From: Thiotrichaceae bacterium
GTDB lineage: Bacteria; Pseudomonadota; Gammaproteobacteria; Thiotrichales; Thiotrichaceae
DNA: 8,679 bases
Reading direction: 5' to 3'
Assembly (NCBI GenBank): GCA_027030285.1
Contig: JALVFC010000390.1
Coordinates: 1 to 8,679 of the forward strand
Below, piece by piece: positions 1 to 5,846 of the stretch; the stretch's first letter is position 1; every line of letters begins with the position of its first letter. Made by a program: the position numbers and the translations under genes. Below the pieces are notes generated by a model, which did not search any database, was not told the DNA's origin, and worked only from the letters and a program-made list of their open reading frames with translations.

Positions 1-879
1 GACTGTGCTATCCAGAATGGAGATGAGTGTATTGCTGTGTTCTCCCAGCAGGCTGTGTTCCAGTTCCAGATTGCGGCGTGTGGCAGCATCCAGAAAGATA
101 CCTTCTTCGCTGCGTTCTACCTGGAGGCTTGTGATATGGGGCAGGGCTGTGCGCTGGGTTTCATTGACATAGCCGAGTAATGCACCGGCGGCAATCAGAG
201 CCAGTGGCATGTCGTCACAGCCGAAACCGGACAGGTCTTTGGTTTTAAATTGTTTGCACAGTAACTGTTGAGCGGTTTCCAGATCAAAATGCCAGGGTGC
301 GCGGGCAGTGAGTGCGTAGCTGCTTCCAAGTGATGGTTTTTTATCTTCCTCATAAAGAATTTCGGAAGGTTGCAGCCGTTCGATTTCACTGGCTAACTCA
401 TCACTGTCAGAGATGTTCTGGATGGCGAAATGTCCACTGCTCAGGTCAATGCTGGCAACAGCGTATTGATCATTCTGCTCGGCAATTGCGGTGAGCAGGT
501 TGTCTTTGCGTTCACTTAGCAGGAAATCATCTGTCACGGTGCCCGGCGTGAGGATGCGGGTTATTTTTCGTTCTACCGGACCTTTACTGGCAGTAGGGTC
601 ACCAACCTGTTCACAGATGACGACAGCTTCGCCCAGTTTTAGCAGGCGTGACAGGTATTGTTCGGCTGAGTGGTAGGGAACGCCCGCCATCGGAATGGCT
701 TCGCCATTGGATTTACCCCGTGCAGTGAGTGTGATATCCAGAAGTTGTGCTGCGCGTTTGGCGTCTTCAAAAAAAAGCTCGTAGAAATCACCCATGCGGT
801 AAAACATGAGGGTATCGGGATATTCCGCCTTGATGCGCAAATACTGTTGCATCATAGGCGTGTGCTTGCTGGTCGACAT
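1..879 (-). CDS. mutS: DNA mismatch repair protein MutS, N-terminal 293 residues (runs off left edge)
   Basis: MutS binds mismatches and small insertion/deletion loops in the cytoplasm and recruits MutL for methyl-directed repair. The frame is open to base 1, so the core, clamp and ATPase domains (about 560 residues if the protein is near the 853 of E. coli MutS) lie outside. Visible in order are the mismatch-recognition domain I (about residues 8-120), with YRMGDFYELF at 27-36 carrying the Phe-x-Glu mismatch wedge as F32-Y33-E34, then IPMAGVPYH and CEQVGDP; the connector domain II; and the start of the core domain at DAATRRNLEL (264-273). The start at 879 gives MSTSKHTPMMQQYL, matching the usual HTPMMQQYL opening of the family, although no clear Shine-Dalgarno sequence precedes it. 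An internal ATG pair at 850-855 is a less likely start. It lies 45 bp after phoQ on the same strand, so read-through from phoPQ is possible. The coding strand carries a T8 run at codons 35-37 (plus-strand A8 at 769-776). Confidence 0.97.
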   Translation of the reverse strand, partial: MSTSKHTPMMQQYLRIKAEYPDTLMFYRMGDFYELFFEDAKRAAQLLDITLTARGKSNGEAIPMAGVPYHSAEQYLSRLLKLGEAVVICEQVGDPTASKGPVERKITRILTPGTVTDDFLLSERKDNLLTAIAEQNDQYAVASIDLSSGHFAIQNISDSDELASEIERLQPSEILYEEDKKPSLGSSYALTARAPWHFDLETAQQLLCKQFKTKDLSGFGCDDMPLALIAAGALLGYVNETQRTALPHITSLQVERSEEGIFLDAATRRNLELEHSLLGEHSNTLISILDSTV

Positions 880-924
880 GCAGCAGAATGTAGCAGATTG
901 ACTGGCTGAAATGAAGCGTAGGAT

Positions 925-2355
925 TTATGCAGGCAAGCGTATGCGCACTCTGGCACCAACCTGTGGCGAAACCAGTAATTCGATAGTGCCGCCAGCGGCT
1001 TCGATGATTTCAGTACAAACAGCGAGTCCGATTCCCTGACCTTCGGTCTGACTGTCTGCACGAATGCCACGTTTTAACAGCTTGGAAGGGTTGTTGTCCG
1101 GGAAGCCCATGCCATCATCATCTATATTGATGATGAGGAAGTTGCCATCAGGCTGTACATTGATTTCAACCAGTTTTTCGCAAAAACGGCAGGCATTGTT
1201 AAGTAGGTTACCAAAGAGTTCTAGAAGGTCATCATCATCCATGCGTACTTTGGCTTCGCTGTCCACTTTGATATTGATATCAAAGTTCTTGTCATGGTAG
1301 ACCTTTAATAAAGATTCTTTCAAGCGCACTAATACAGGTTTTAATGGGCGCGGGCTGATCATGGCATGGTGATTGGTGACCACAGCCCTTCTTAACTGAT
1401 AGGAGACAATATCCTTCATGCGGTCAAGTTGAGTAGATACACCTTCGATGGATGGGCTTTTATCAGGATTGTTTTCTTCCTGGTCAATATAGCCTTGAAT
1501 GGCCGATAGTGGTGTTTTTAAGCTATGTGCGAGATCATCCAGTGCGTCCCGGTAACGCCTTTTCTGTCCTACTTCATATTGTACAAGTGCATTGATAGTG
1601 CCTTTAATAGGGTTAAGTTCTTCAGGGTAATGGTTGATAATGGTTTCCTGTTCTCCAGACTCCAGTCGTTTGATTTCTTCTTCGAAATCCTTGATGGGTG
1701 AAATAACCCAGTAGCTGGTAGCCAGTTGTGCCAGTAGCACCAGTAAAGCAGAGGCGCTAAACAGAATAATAAGATGCGCACGCATATCATCTTCACCTGA
1801 AAACAGACTCTCGGCTGATTTGGCTATGACTAGCTGGTAGTGACCATAAGGACTGTGCTGAAAACCATAGGCGTAAACTATGTGCTGTGTATCCTGATCA
1901 TCCTCAAGCTCGGTATCCGGATTTTCGGGTTTGAGTCTTTTTATAATGTCCTCTCCAGGCTTGGCTGAAATAGGATAAGTGTATAGCGTTTCATGAAGAT
2001 CATCACTGGAGAATGAGGAGCTTCTCAAATTCGTAAAAGGATCAATGCTATGCCAGTGAATAATTTTTGTGTTGGTGTTTTGTATATAGGCAACAGTACT
2101 TTGCACCGAGTCGCTAAACCCCTTTTTGTCAAACAGATCCTGAAGCTTCTTGTGAAGGTCATCCTCAATCGTGAAATTGCCTTTTTCGAAACTGAAGTAG
2201 CCGAGTAAGTCGAATCCTAAATCTTTGAGTTCTGCACGTTCATTCTCCAGTTCACGGTTAGAGATGAACATGGAGAGTATAAGTCCTAAAATGAAAATGC
2301 TACCCATAATGATCGCAAAAGAGCTTACGAGCTGTCGGGCACGCAGTGAATTCAT
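925..2355 (-). CDS. phoQ: PhoQ-like sensor histidine kinase
   Basis: This 476-residue inner-membrane histidine kinase probably phosphorylates the PhoP-like regulator encoded just upstream. TM1 is at about 11-31, a periplasmic sensor domain at 32-191, TM2 at about 192-214 and HAMP at about 215-265. The phosphoacceptor is H277 in DLAHSLKTPL, almost identical to the DLTHSLKTPL of enterobacterial PhoQ. The catalytic domain has an N box GNLLNNACRFC (382-392), G1 DDDGMGFP (412-419) and G2 GQGIGLAV (439-446). The PhoQ N box is very similar (GNVLDNACKYC). The sensor domain carries an acidic cluster ELEDDQDTQH (149-158) where E. coli PhoQ has its membrane-facing patch that binds divalent cations and antimicrobial peptides; this comparison is from memory of the E. 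coli protein. Length is close to the 486 of E. coli PhoQ. The ATG overlaps the phoP stop as ATGA with no Shine-Dalgarno sequence, which implies translational coupling. The actual ligand cannot be read from sequence. Confidence 0.9.
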   Translation of the reverse strand: MNSLRARQLVSSFAIIMGSIFILGLILSMFISNRELENERAELKDLGFDLLGYFSFEKGNFTIEDDLHKKLQDLFDKKGFSDSVQSTVAYIQNTNTKIIHWHSIDPFTNLRSSSFSSDDLHETLYTYPISAKPGEDIIKRLKPENPDTELEDDQDTQHIVYAYGFQHSPYGHYQLVIAKSAESLFSGEDDMRAHLIILFSASALLVLLAQLATSYWVISPIKDFEEEIKRLESGEQETIINHYPEELNPIKGTINALVQYEVGQKRRYRDALDDLAHSLKTPLSAIQGYIDQEENNPDKSPSIEGVSTQLDRMKDIVSYQLRRAVVTNHHAMISPRPLKPVLVRLKESLLKVYHDKNFDINIKVDSEAKVRMDDDDLLELFGNLLNNACRFCEKLVEINVQPDGNFLIINIDDDGMGFPDNNPSKLLKRGIRADSQTEGQGIGLAVCTEIIEAAGGTIELLVSPQVGARVRIRLPA

Positions 2356-3038
2356 GCAGTATTAATTCTGGGCAGAGTGAAACGGTAACCGCGCCCACGG
2401 AGTGTTTCGATAGGCTTTAGTGAGTTGTTTGGGTCTAGCTTGATACGCAAACGGCGAATAAAGACCTCAATGACGTTAGAATCACGGTCGGAATCGTCAT
2501 CATACATTTTTTCAGTCAGCTCGGTCTTTGAGATAACTTTGCCTGCATGTAGCATAAGATGCTCTATAACTTTGTACTCATAGGCTGTAAGGGTTATTTC
2601 CTCGTCATAAAGAAAGACACGCTGTTCAGAAGTATTCAGGCGTACAGGACCACAGACCATTTCTGATGCAGCCCAACGACCAGTGCGACGTAGCAGCGCA
2701 CGCACACGTGCCAGAAGTTCTTCCGCATGGAAGGGTTTTTCCACATAGTCATCAGCGCCAGCCTCCAGACCTTCTACCTTATTCTGCCAGCGACTACGTG
2801 CTGTTAATATTAGAATAGGATAGTCAAGCCCCTTGGCGCGTACATTCTTGATGATATCTATACCGTCAATTTCGGGTAAACCAAGGTCGATAATGGCGAC
2901 GTCAATTGGGTAATCCAGAGCGTAGTGTAGACCCATTTTGCCATCAGCTGCAGTGTCAACGACAAAGCCAGTTTTTTTCAGTTCTTCTTTGACTTGTTCG
3001 CGGATATCGCTATCGTCCTCAATTATTAAAATTCTCAT
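2352..3038 (-). CDS. phoP: PhoP-like OmpR-family response regulator
   Basis: This 228-residue DNA-binding response regulator is the likely partner of the adjacent kinase. The receiver domain (1-118) has the acidic pocket E7-D8-D9, phosphoacceptor D51 in IIDLGLPEIDG, switch residue T79 in ILTAR and K101 in the KPFH motif. These positions are the same as in E. coli PhoP (D51, T79, K101). A winged-helix domain of OmpR/PhoB type covers about 128-224, with ITLTAYEYKVIEHL, the recognition-helix region NVIEVFIRRLRIKL (188-201) and the wing ETLRGRGYRF (211-220). The ATG at 3038 follows a weak ribosome-binding region. Orthology to PhoP is well supported by the PhoQ-type partner, but other PhoP/QseB-like regulators share this architecture, so the physiological signal is inferred. 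PhoP regulators often control their own operon, and an 8-bp palindrome lies 75-102 bp upstream. Confidence 0.92.
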   Translation of the reverse strand: MRILIIEDDSDIREQVKEELKKTGFVVDTAADGKMGLHYALDYPIDVAIIDLGLPEIDGIDIIKNVRAKGLDYPILILTARSRWQNKVEGLEAGADDYVEKPFHAEELLARVRALLRRTGRWAASEMVCGPVRLNTSEQRVFLYDEEITLTAYEYKVIEHLMLHAGKVISKTELTEKMYDDDSDRDSNVIEVFIRRLRIKLDPNNSLKPIETLRGRGYRFTLPRINTA

Positions 3039-3112
3039 TGTTTTTTAGCCAGTAGTAATTAAGTGATACACCCCTATAGCCCCAGAGGTAATGAGTTCAT
3101 CTAGTGATAATA

Positions 3113-3140
3113 TATGGTATCTAGACAGGTGCATACCATA
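3113..3140. promoter_or_regulatory. Perfect 8-bp inverted repeat upstream of phoP (candidate operator)
   Basis: TATGGTAT (3113-3120) and ATACCATA (3133-3140) are perfect reverse complements separated by 12 bp. The centre-to-centre distance of about 20 bp, roughly two helical turns, would suit a dimeric regulator. It lies 75-102 bp upstream of the phoP start, where the promoter should be, but no strong -35/-10 pair is visible. It does not match the known PhoP box, which is a direct repeat of (T/G)GTTTA. Binding is inference. Confidence 0.4.
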
Positions 3141-3262
3141 GCAATTTTTTTACTTAATGTGCAAGAAAAATAGGCACAGCATTTGGAAAAATTCAAGTCA
3201 TATGGAATGGAGGTTTTGGTTTTGCAGATGAGTGGTATGGGATGGTTAAGAGGGCGGCCTAA

Positions 3263-3307
3263 ATCACTCTCGAATTTATTGGGCCTACGAGTAATATTGA
3301 GAGTGAT
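3263..3307. repeat. Perfect 9-bp inverted repeat (ATCACTCTC / GAGAGTGAT)
   Basis: ATCACTCTC at 3263-3271 is the exact reverse complement of GAGAGTGAT at 3299-3307, with 27 bp between them. The inner flanks GAATTTATT and AATATT could extend the stem with small bulges, so a transcript could fold here. No U-run follows on either strand, so a terminator is unlikely. Confidence 0.45.
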
Positions 3308-3357
3308 GGAAAGTCACTCTTGCAAAAGAATCTACTGCTAATGATGACTTGCCATAA

Positions 3358-3375
3358 GTGATAATGGTTTATCAC
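3358..3375. repeat. Perfect 7-bp hairpin (GTGATAA-tggt-TTATCAC)
   Basis: GTGATAA (3358-3364) and TTATCAC (3369-3375) are separated by a 4-nt loop, forming a tight stem-loop or a compact palindromic site. No T-run follows. It shares the GTGAT core with other words in this intergenic region, which favours a protein-binding site over a terminator. Confidence 0.4.
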
Positions 3376-3438
3376 GGAGTGATTTGTAAGCAGTGTATTG
3401 GCAACTTAGGGTGTCTTTAGATAATTTGTAGTAAGTGG

Positions 3439-3606
3439 GTAACTACTCAGCTTGCACTCGCGTTGTCCGATTTTTGCACCGTCTAAATGGAAAATAGTTG
3501 GGGTGAGAGCAGGATGCGGTAGCTTTGAAAGTGCTCATTTATGCTTATAAACTCCGCGCTTTCGTCTTGAACTCGAACAACACGAGCGCAATTGAGCAGT
3601 TACGGA
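3439..3606. repeat. 168-bp segment with imperfect terminal inverted repeats of about 31 bp (candidate decayed MITE-like element)
   Basis: The left arm (3439-3470) begins GTAACTACTCAG, and the right arm (3576-3606, allowing a few bases either way) ends TTGAGCAGTTAC. The reverse complement of the left arm aligns to the right arm over about 31 positions with five mismatches, all transitions, and one single-base gap. No target-site duplication is visible in the adjacent 8 bp (GTAAGTGG left, GGATTATG right). The interior encodes only a 32-codon minus-strand frame without a ribosome-binding site. A degenerate non-autonomous element or an ancient inverted duplication fits best. The element family is unrecognised. 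Confidence 0.5.
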
Positions 3607-3670
3607 TTATGCTGAATAGGTATGTTTGTAGTTCAGGTTTCCTGAGGATAGAAGCCGTCATTGTTTTCGT

Positions 3671-3718
3671 TTTGATAAAGAACCAATAGTTACAGCTACC
3701 GCTAACTTTGTTATCAAA
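3671..3718. repeat. Nested inverted repeat (TTTGATAA ... TTATCAAA)
   Basis: TTTGATAA (3671-3678) is the exact reverse complement of TTATCAAA (3711-3718). Inside it, AGTTA pairs with TAACT, and AGC with GCT around a TACC loop, giving a stem-internal-loop-stem fold of 48 nt. It lies 77-124 bp downstream of the stop of the minus-strand PepSY-like gene, so it could be in that mRNA's 3' end, but no U-run follows. A structured RNA or a binding site are both possible. Confidence 0.35.
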
Positions 3719-3794
3719 GACATGACAAATTCTATCTCACAGGAATCCCGGCAAAAATCAATACAAGTGAATTTGTTTTTTCAGTTGTGTAGAA

Positions 3795-4100
3795 TCAACT
3801 ACAACCAACATGAATGACTAATAGTTCACCTGATTTGTCAATTAGCCTGACATTATGACAGTCGGTGCCATAGGCTTTGTAACCTTTTCGTACTGAAAGT
3901 ATCCGTCCACTATAGACTTTTTTAACCGCAGAGATGATTTCTAGCTTTGTAGCAGGTTTACTCTGATCCGCTTTATGTAAAGGGACAGAATGTTTTGCAT
4001 TCGTTGGTGTTGCATTAACTGACCCCGCAAAAGCTCCAGTTAATAATACGGCAGCTATAGAAGCTTTTCTGCAAGACAATAATATCTTTGGAATATCCAT
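3795..4100 (-). CDS. Small secreted PepSY-like protein, possible periplasmic modulator
   Basis: This is a 101-residue protein exported by the Sec route. The signal peptide has charged residues (K5, R11, K12), a hydrophobic core AAVLLTGAF (16-24) and a likely cleavage after VNA30, leaving about 71 mature residues. The mature part starts with a polar linker (31-50), then a helix LEIISAVKKVY (53-63) and two strands GRILSVRKG (65-73) and NVRLIDKSGELLVIHV (83-98). This matches one PepSY-type unit ('G-R-x-L-x-V ... V-x-L-x-D-x-x-G'). C81 and C100 are the only mature cysteines and could form a disulfide that pins the last strand. The start at 4100 is preferred over an in-frame TTG at 4112 because GGGGAA lies 4 nt upstream of the ATG. 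PepSY proteins occur near PhoPQ-like kinases in other gammaproteobacteria, so a role in modulating a sensor or periplasmic protease is plausible but inferred. It is separated from phoP by about 750 bp. Confidence 0.75.
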   Translation of the reverse strand: MDIPKILLSCRKASIAAVLLTGAFAGSVNATPTNAKHSVPLHKADQSKPATKLEIISAVKKVYSGRILSVRKGYKAYGTDCHNVRLIDKSGELLVIHVGCS

Positions 4101-4104
4101 TTTG

Positions 4105-4110
4105 TTCCCC
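4105..4110 (-). promoter_or_regulatory. Ribosome-binding site deciding the start of the PepSY-like gene
   Basis: On the minus strand GGGGAA lies 4 nt before the ATG at 4100. The in-frame TTG at 4112 has no comparable purine run upstream, so translation most likely begins at 4100. Confidence 0.6.
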
Positions 4111-4440
4111 AATCTGTTTTAGGAGCCTCTGATTAAGTCTGAGTGGGATTTCTCGATTGATAGTCACTCTATTAGAGAGGTTTTTAAGCAAAAATCGGAT
4201 AATTTTAGCTTTGAGAAAACCGCTCACGGCTTGATCAGGAGATCCTTAGTTAGCCCAGCCGCTATCCTGTCTATTATTTTGATCTTGTGGTAGCAGATAT
4301 GACTAACTTTATATCATGTTGAGATGAATGGAGTCTTAACAAAGTAAAATTTATTTGGTTAATTAGTAATTATTATAAATAAAGTTAAGTTGTTGCTACT
4401 TAGAGGTTCTAAAATTCTGTCCTGCAGGAATTCTTGTGTA
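4111..4440. other. AT-rich spacer upstream of the PepSY-like gene, no gene seen
   Basis: This stretch should hold the promoter of the minus-strand PepSY-like gene, but no well-spaced -35/-10 pair stands out. The part at about 4340-4392 is very AT-rich. A word AGTCACTCT at 4162-4170 also occurs at 3312-3320 on the other side of the PepSY-like gene. No open frame here has a ribosome-binding site or recognisable product. Confidence 0.5.
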
Positions 4441-4485
4441 AATCAAGCAGAGGACTGAGACCTTTCCAGGTCTCTATGCTTGATT
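4441..4485 (-). terminator. Two-stem hairpin overlapping the ligase stop codon (candidate terminator or mRNA 3' end)
   Basis: The outer stem AATCAAGCA (4441-4449) / TGCTTGATT (4477-4485) is a perfect 9 bp. The inner stem GAGACCT (4457-4463) / AGGTCTC (4468-4474) is a perfect 7 bp with a TTCC loop. The TAG stop of the minus-strand ligase gene (4474-4476) lies within the structure, so its last codons form part of the outer stem. Only TGATTTACAC follows on the minus strand, not a U-run, so it may be an atypical terminator or a 3' stability element. Confidence 0.5.
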
Positions 4486-5832
4486 CATGTACATTCTTGT
4501 ATGATGGGAAGCGTAAAAAAATATAGCTGATAAAACAGCAAAAATGAGTACATTCGTTGCATCATGCAGGTTAAATTCAACAAGGGAATGTAGCAGCATG
4601 ATTAACAGACTAATACCAGCACCAATGCGCAGGTAGTGTATTTTGCGGACTCTTATTCGCTTTACGCGATACCATGTCCTTATGGATAAGTATATGAAAG
4701 TAAGTATGAAAAATATACCTATTAGTCCAGTTTCAAAGATCAGCTCCAGATAATCATTATGTGCGTGATTGATAAATCCAGTTTGTGTAACTGGTTGAAA
4801 AATCCTATAAATATCCGGGAATGTACCAGGGCCACTACCTACAGGGAAGAAAGAAGCTATGCCCTCTCCGCTCACTGAGAACATAAGCCAGCGACCATCA
4901 ATAAATGGATTATTAACCAGAAACCGGTTGATAACCGGAGTCAGATTGAGGAATGAAAGAAGGATAATGATACCAATAGTAACGAACAGGATATACAGGA
5001 CGGACTGTTTGCTTGCACTATTATGCATGAAAACTATGTAAGCTAAAATCAGGCTAAGTAAGGCAAGTGGTATACCCGCACGTGAGCCTGAGAAAAAAGC
5101 AGCAGAGACAAACAATATGGTTAACAGGCTGTACAGAATATAAAGCATCATGGAGATAGAGCCATCATCTTTACGTTTTTTACCGTGTTGTAGTTCATGG
5201 GCAAATAATGAAAGAACCAGTGGTAATGCTATCTCCATTAACAAGACAAAATGATCAGGATTTGGGTAGGTTCCCAGTGCTATTCCTTGTTTTAACCGTG
5301 GAATACCAAAATAAAAGAAATCATTATTTGTGCTGAACTGAATGACAGCCAGGCTGGCCTCAGCAGTAGCCAGACCCAGTATGAAATAAATAATAAAGAG
5401 TTTTTGTTGCTCAGGTAGAGCGCTAACGGTTAAAAAGATCGCGATGGGGGGCAGGAGTGCAAAAAATGCGTGTTCAGTGCGATAGGGAATTAGTGATAAT
5501 GTTCTGCTCACATCAAGTTCTGGTTGCTGTGTTAATATCCATTCAAGAACCTGTGAATAAACCTGACGTCCAGGTAATTGATTCCAAAGCTCTGTTGGCA
5601 GTGGAATAAGGTACAGCAAGGGGGTAAGTAGTATAAGCAGTACTACAATCCATGTTGTTCTATTGATAAAGTCATACTTTTGCTGAAGCAAGAATAAAGT
5701 CATTAACAACACAATCGAGAGGGCTTCTACAGCAGGAGTTGTGCTGAGTATTTCCGTTCCTCCCATAAATGGAAAGCTGGCCAGAAGAATAACGGTCAGC
5801 GTAGTGAGAAGATAATGTTTAACAAAGTACAT
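4474..5832 (-). CDS. O-antigen ligase / Wzy_C-family polytopic membrane protein
   Basis: This 452-residue integral inner-membrane protein has roughly a dozen hydrophobic segments. The family comprises O-antigen ligases (WaaL), Wzy-type polymerases and protein O-oligosaccharyltransferases, which move undecaprenyl-linked glycans to lipid A core, growing chains or protein. Family landmarks are TYPNPDHF (188-195), SGSRAG (248-253), DGRW (312-315), then the large periplasmic loop with VGSGPGTF (331-338) and HAHNDYLE (356-363), which holds the conserved histidine important in WaaL proteins. HSLVEFNLH (415-423) lies in a late helix and resembles the 'HS-x-x-D/E-F-N-L' motif of exopolysaccharide-linked members. 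It starts 14 bp after the TPR gene on the same strand with only a weak AGATAAAG ribosome-binding site, so co-transcription and perhaps coupling are likely. Context with a polysaccharide export lipoprotein favours exopolysaccharide polymerase or ligase over lipopolysaccharide core ligase. The acceptor cannot be told from sequence. Confidence 0.9.
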   Translation of the reverse strand: MYFVKHYLLTTLTVILLASFPFMGGTEILSTTPAVEALSIVLLMTLFLLQQKYDFINRTTWIVVLLILLTPLLYLIPLPTELWNQLPGRQVYSQVLEWILTQQPELDVSRTLSLIPYRTEHAFFALLPPIAIFLTVSALPEQQKLFIIYFILGLATAEASLAVIQFSTNNDFFYFGIPRLKQGIALGTYPNPDHFVLLMEIALPLVLSLFAHELQHGKKRKDDGSISMMLYILYSLLTILFVSAAFFSGSRAGIPLALLSLILAYIVFMHNSASKQSVLYILFVTIGIIILLSFLNLTPVINRFLVNNPFIDGRWLMFSVSGEGIASFFPVGSGPGTFPDIYRIFQPVTQTGFINHAHNDYLELIFETGLIGIFFILTFIYLSIRTWYRVKRIRVRKIHYLRIGAGISLLIMLLHSLVEFNLHDATNVLIFAVLSAIFFYASHHTRMYMNQA

Positions 5833-5846
5833 ATTTAGCTTTATCT

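Larger units (their letters stand above)
3039..3794. other. 756-bp region without a convincing gene, rich in inverted repeats
   Basis: Both strands are broken by stops, and the open stretches have no ribosome-binding site or recognisable product. The region must contain the phoP promoter at its left end and the 3' flank of the PepSY-like gene at its right end. In between lie several inverted repeats, listed separately, and six copies of AGTGAT: five on the plus strand starting at 3062, 3103, 3302, 3357 and 3378, and one inverted at 3263-3268. It may combine regulatory DNA with a decayed mobile fragment. Confidence 0.6.

Noticed and set aside
312..909. Short plus-strand open frames opposite mutS
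   Set aside because: They are antisense to a clear mutS reading frame and encode no recognisable product.
3439..3606. Integron attC site for the inverted-repeat segment
   Set aside because: The ends do not show the GTTRRRY / RYYYAAC core sites of attC, and no integrase or cassette is present.
3722..3817. 31-codon plus-strand frame at the 3' end of the PepSY-like gene
   Set aside because: No Shine-Dalgarno sequence, overlaps the end of a real gene on the other strand and has no recognisable features.
4101..4112. TTG start at 4112 for the PepSY-like gene
   Set aside because: No purine run precedes it, whereas the ATG at 4100 has GGGGAA 4 nt upstream and gives a standard signal peptide.
4015..4227. 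70-codon minus-strand frame overlapping the PepSY-like gene
   Set aside because: It lies in another frame over the signal peptide region of a better gene, has no ribosome-binding site and resembles no known protein.
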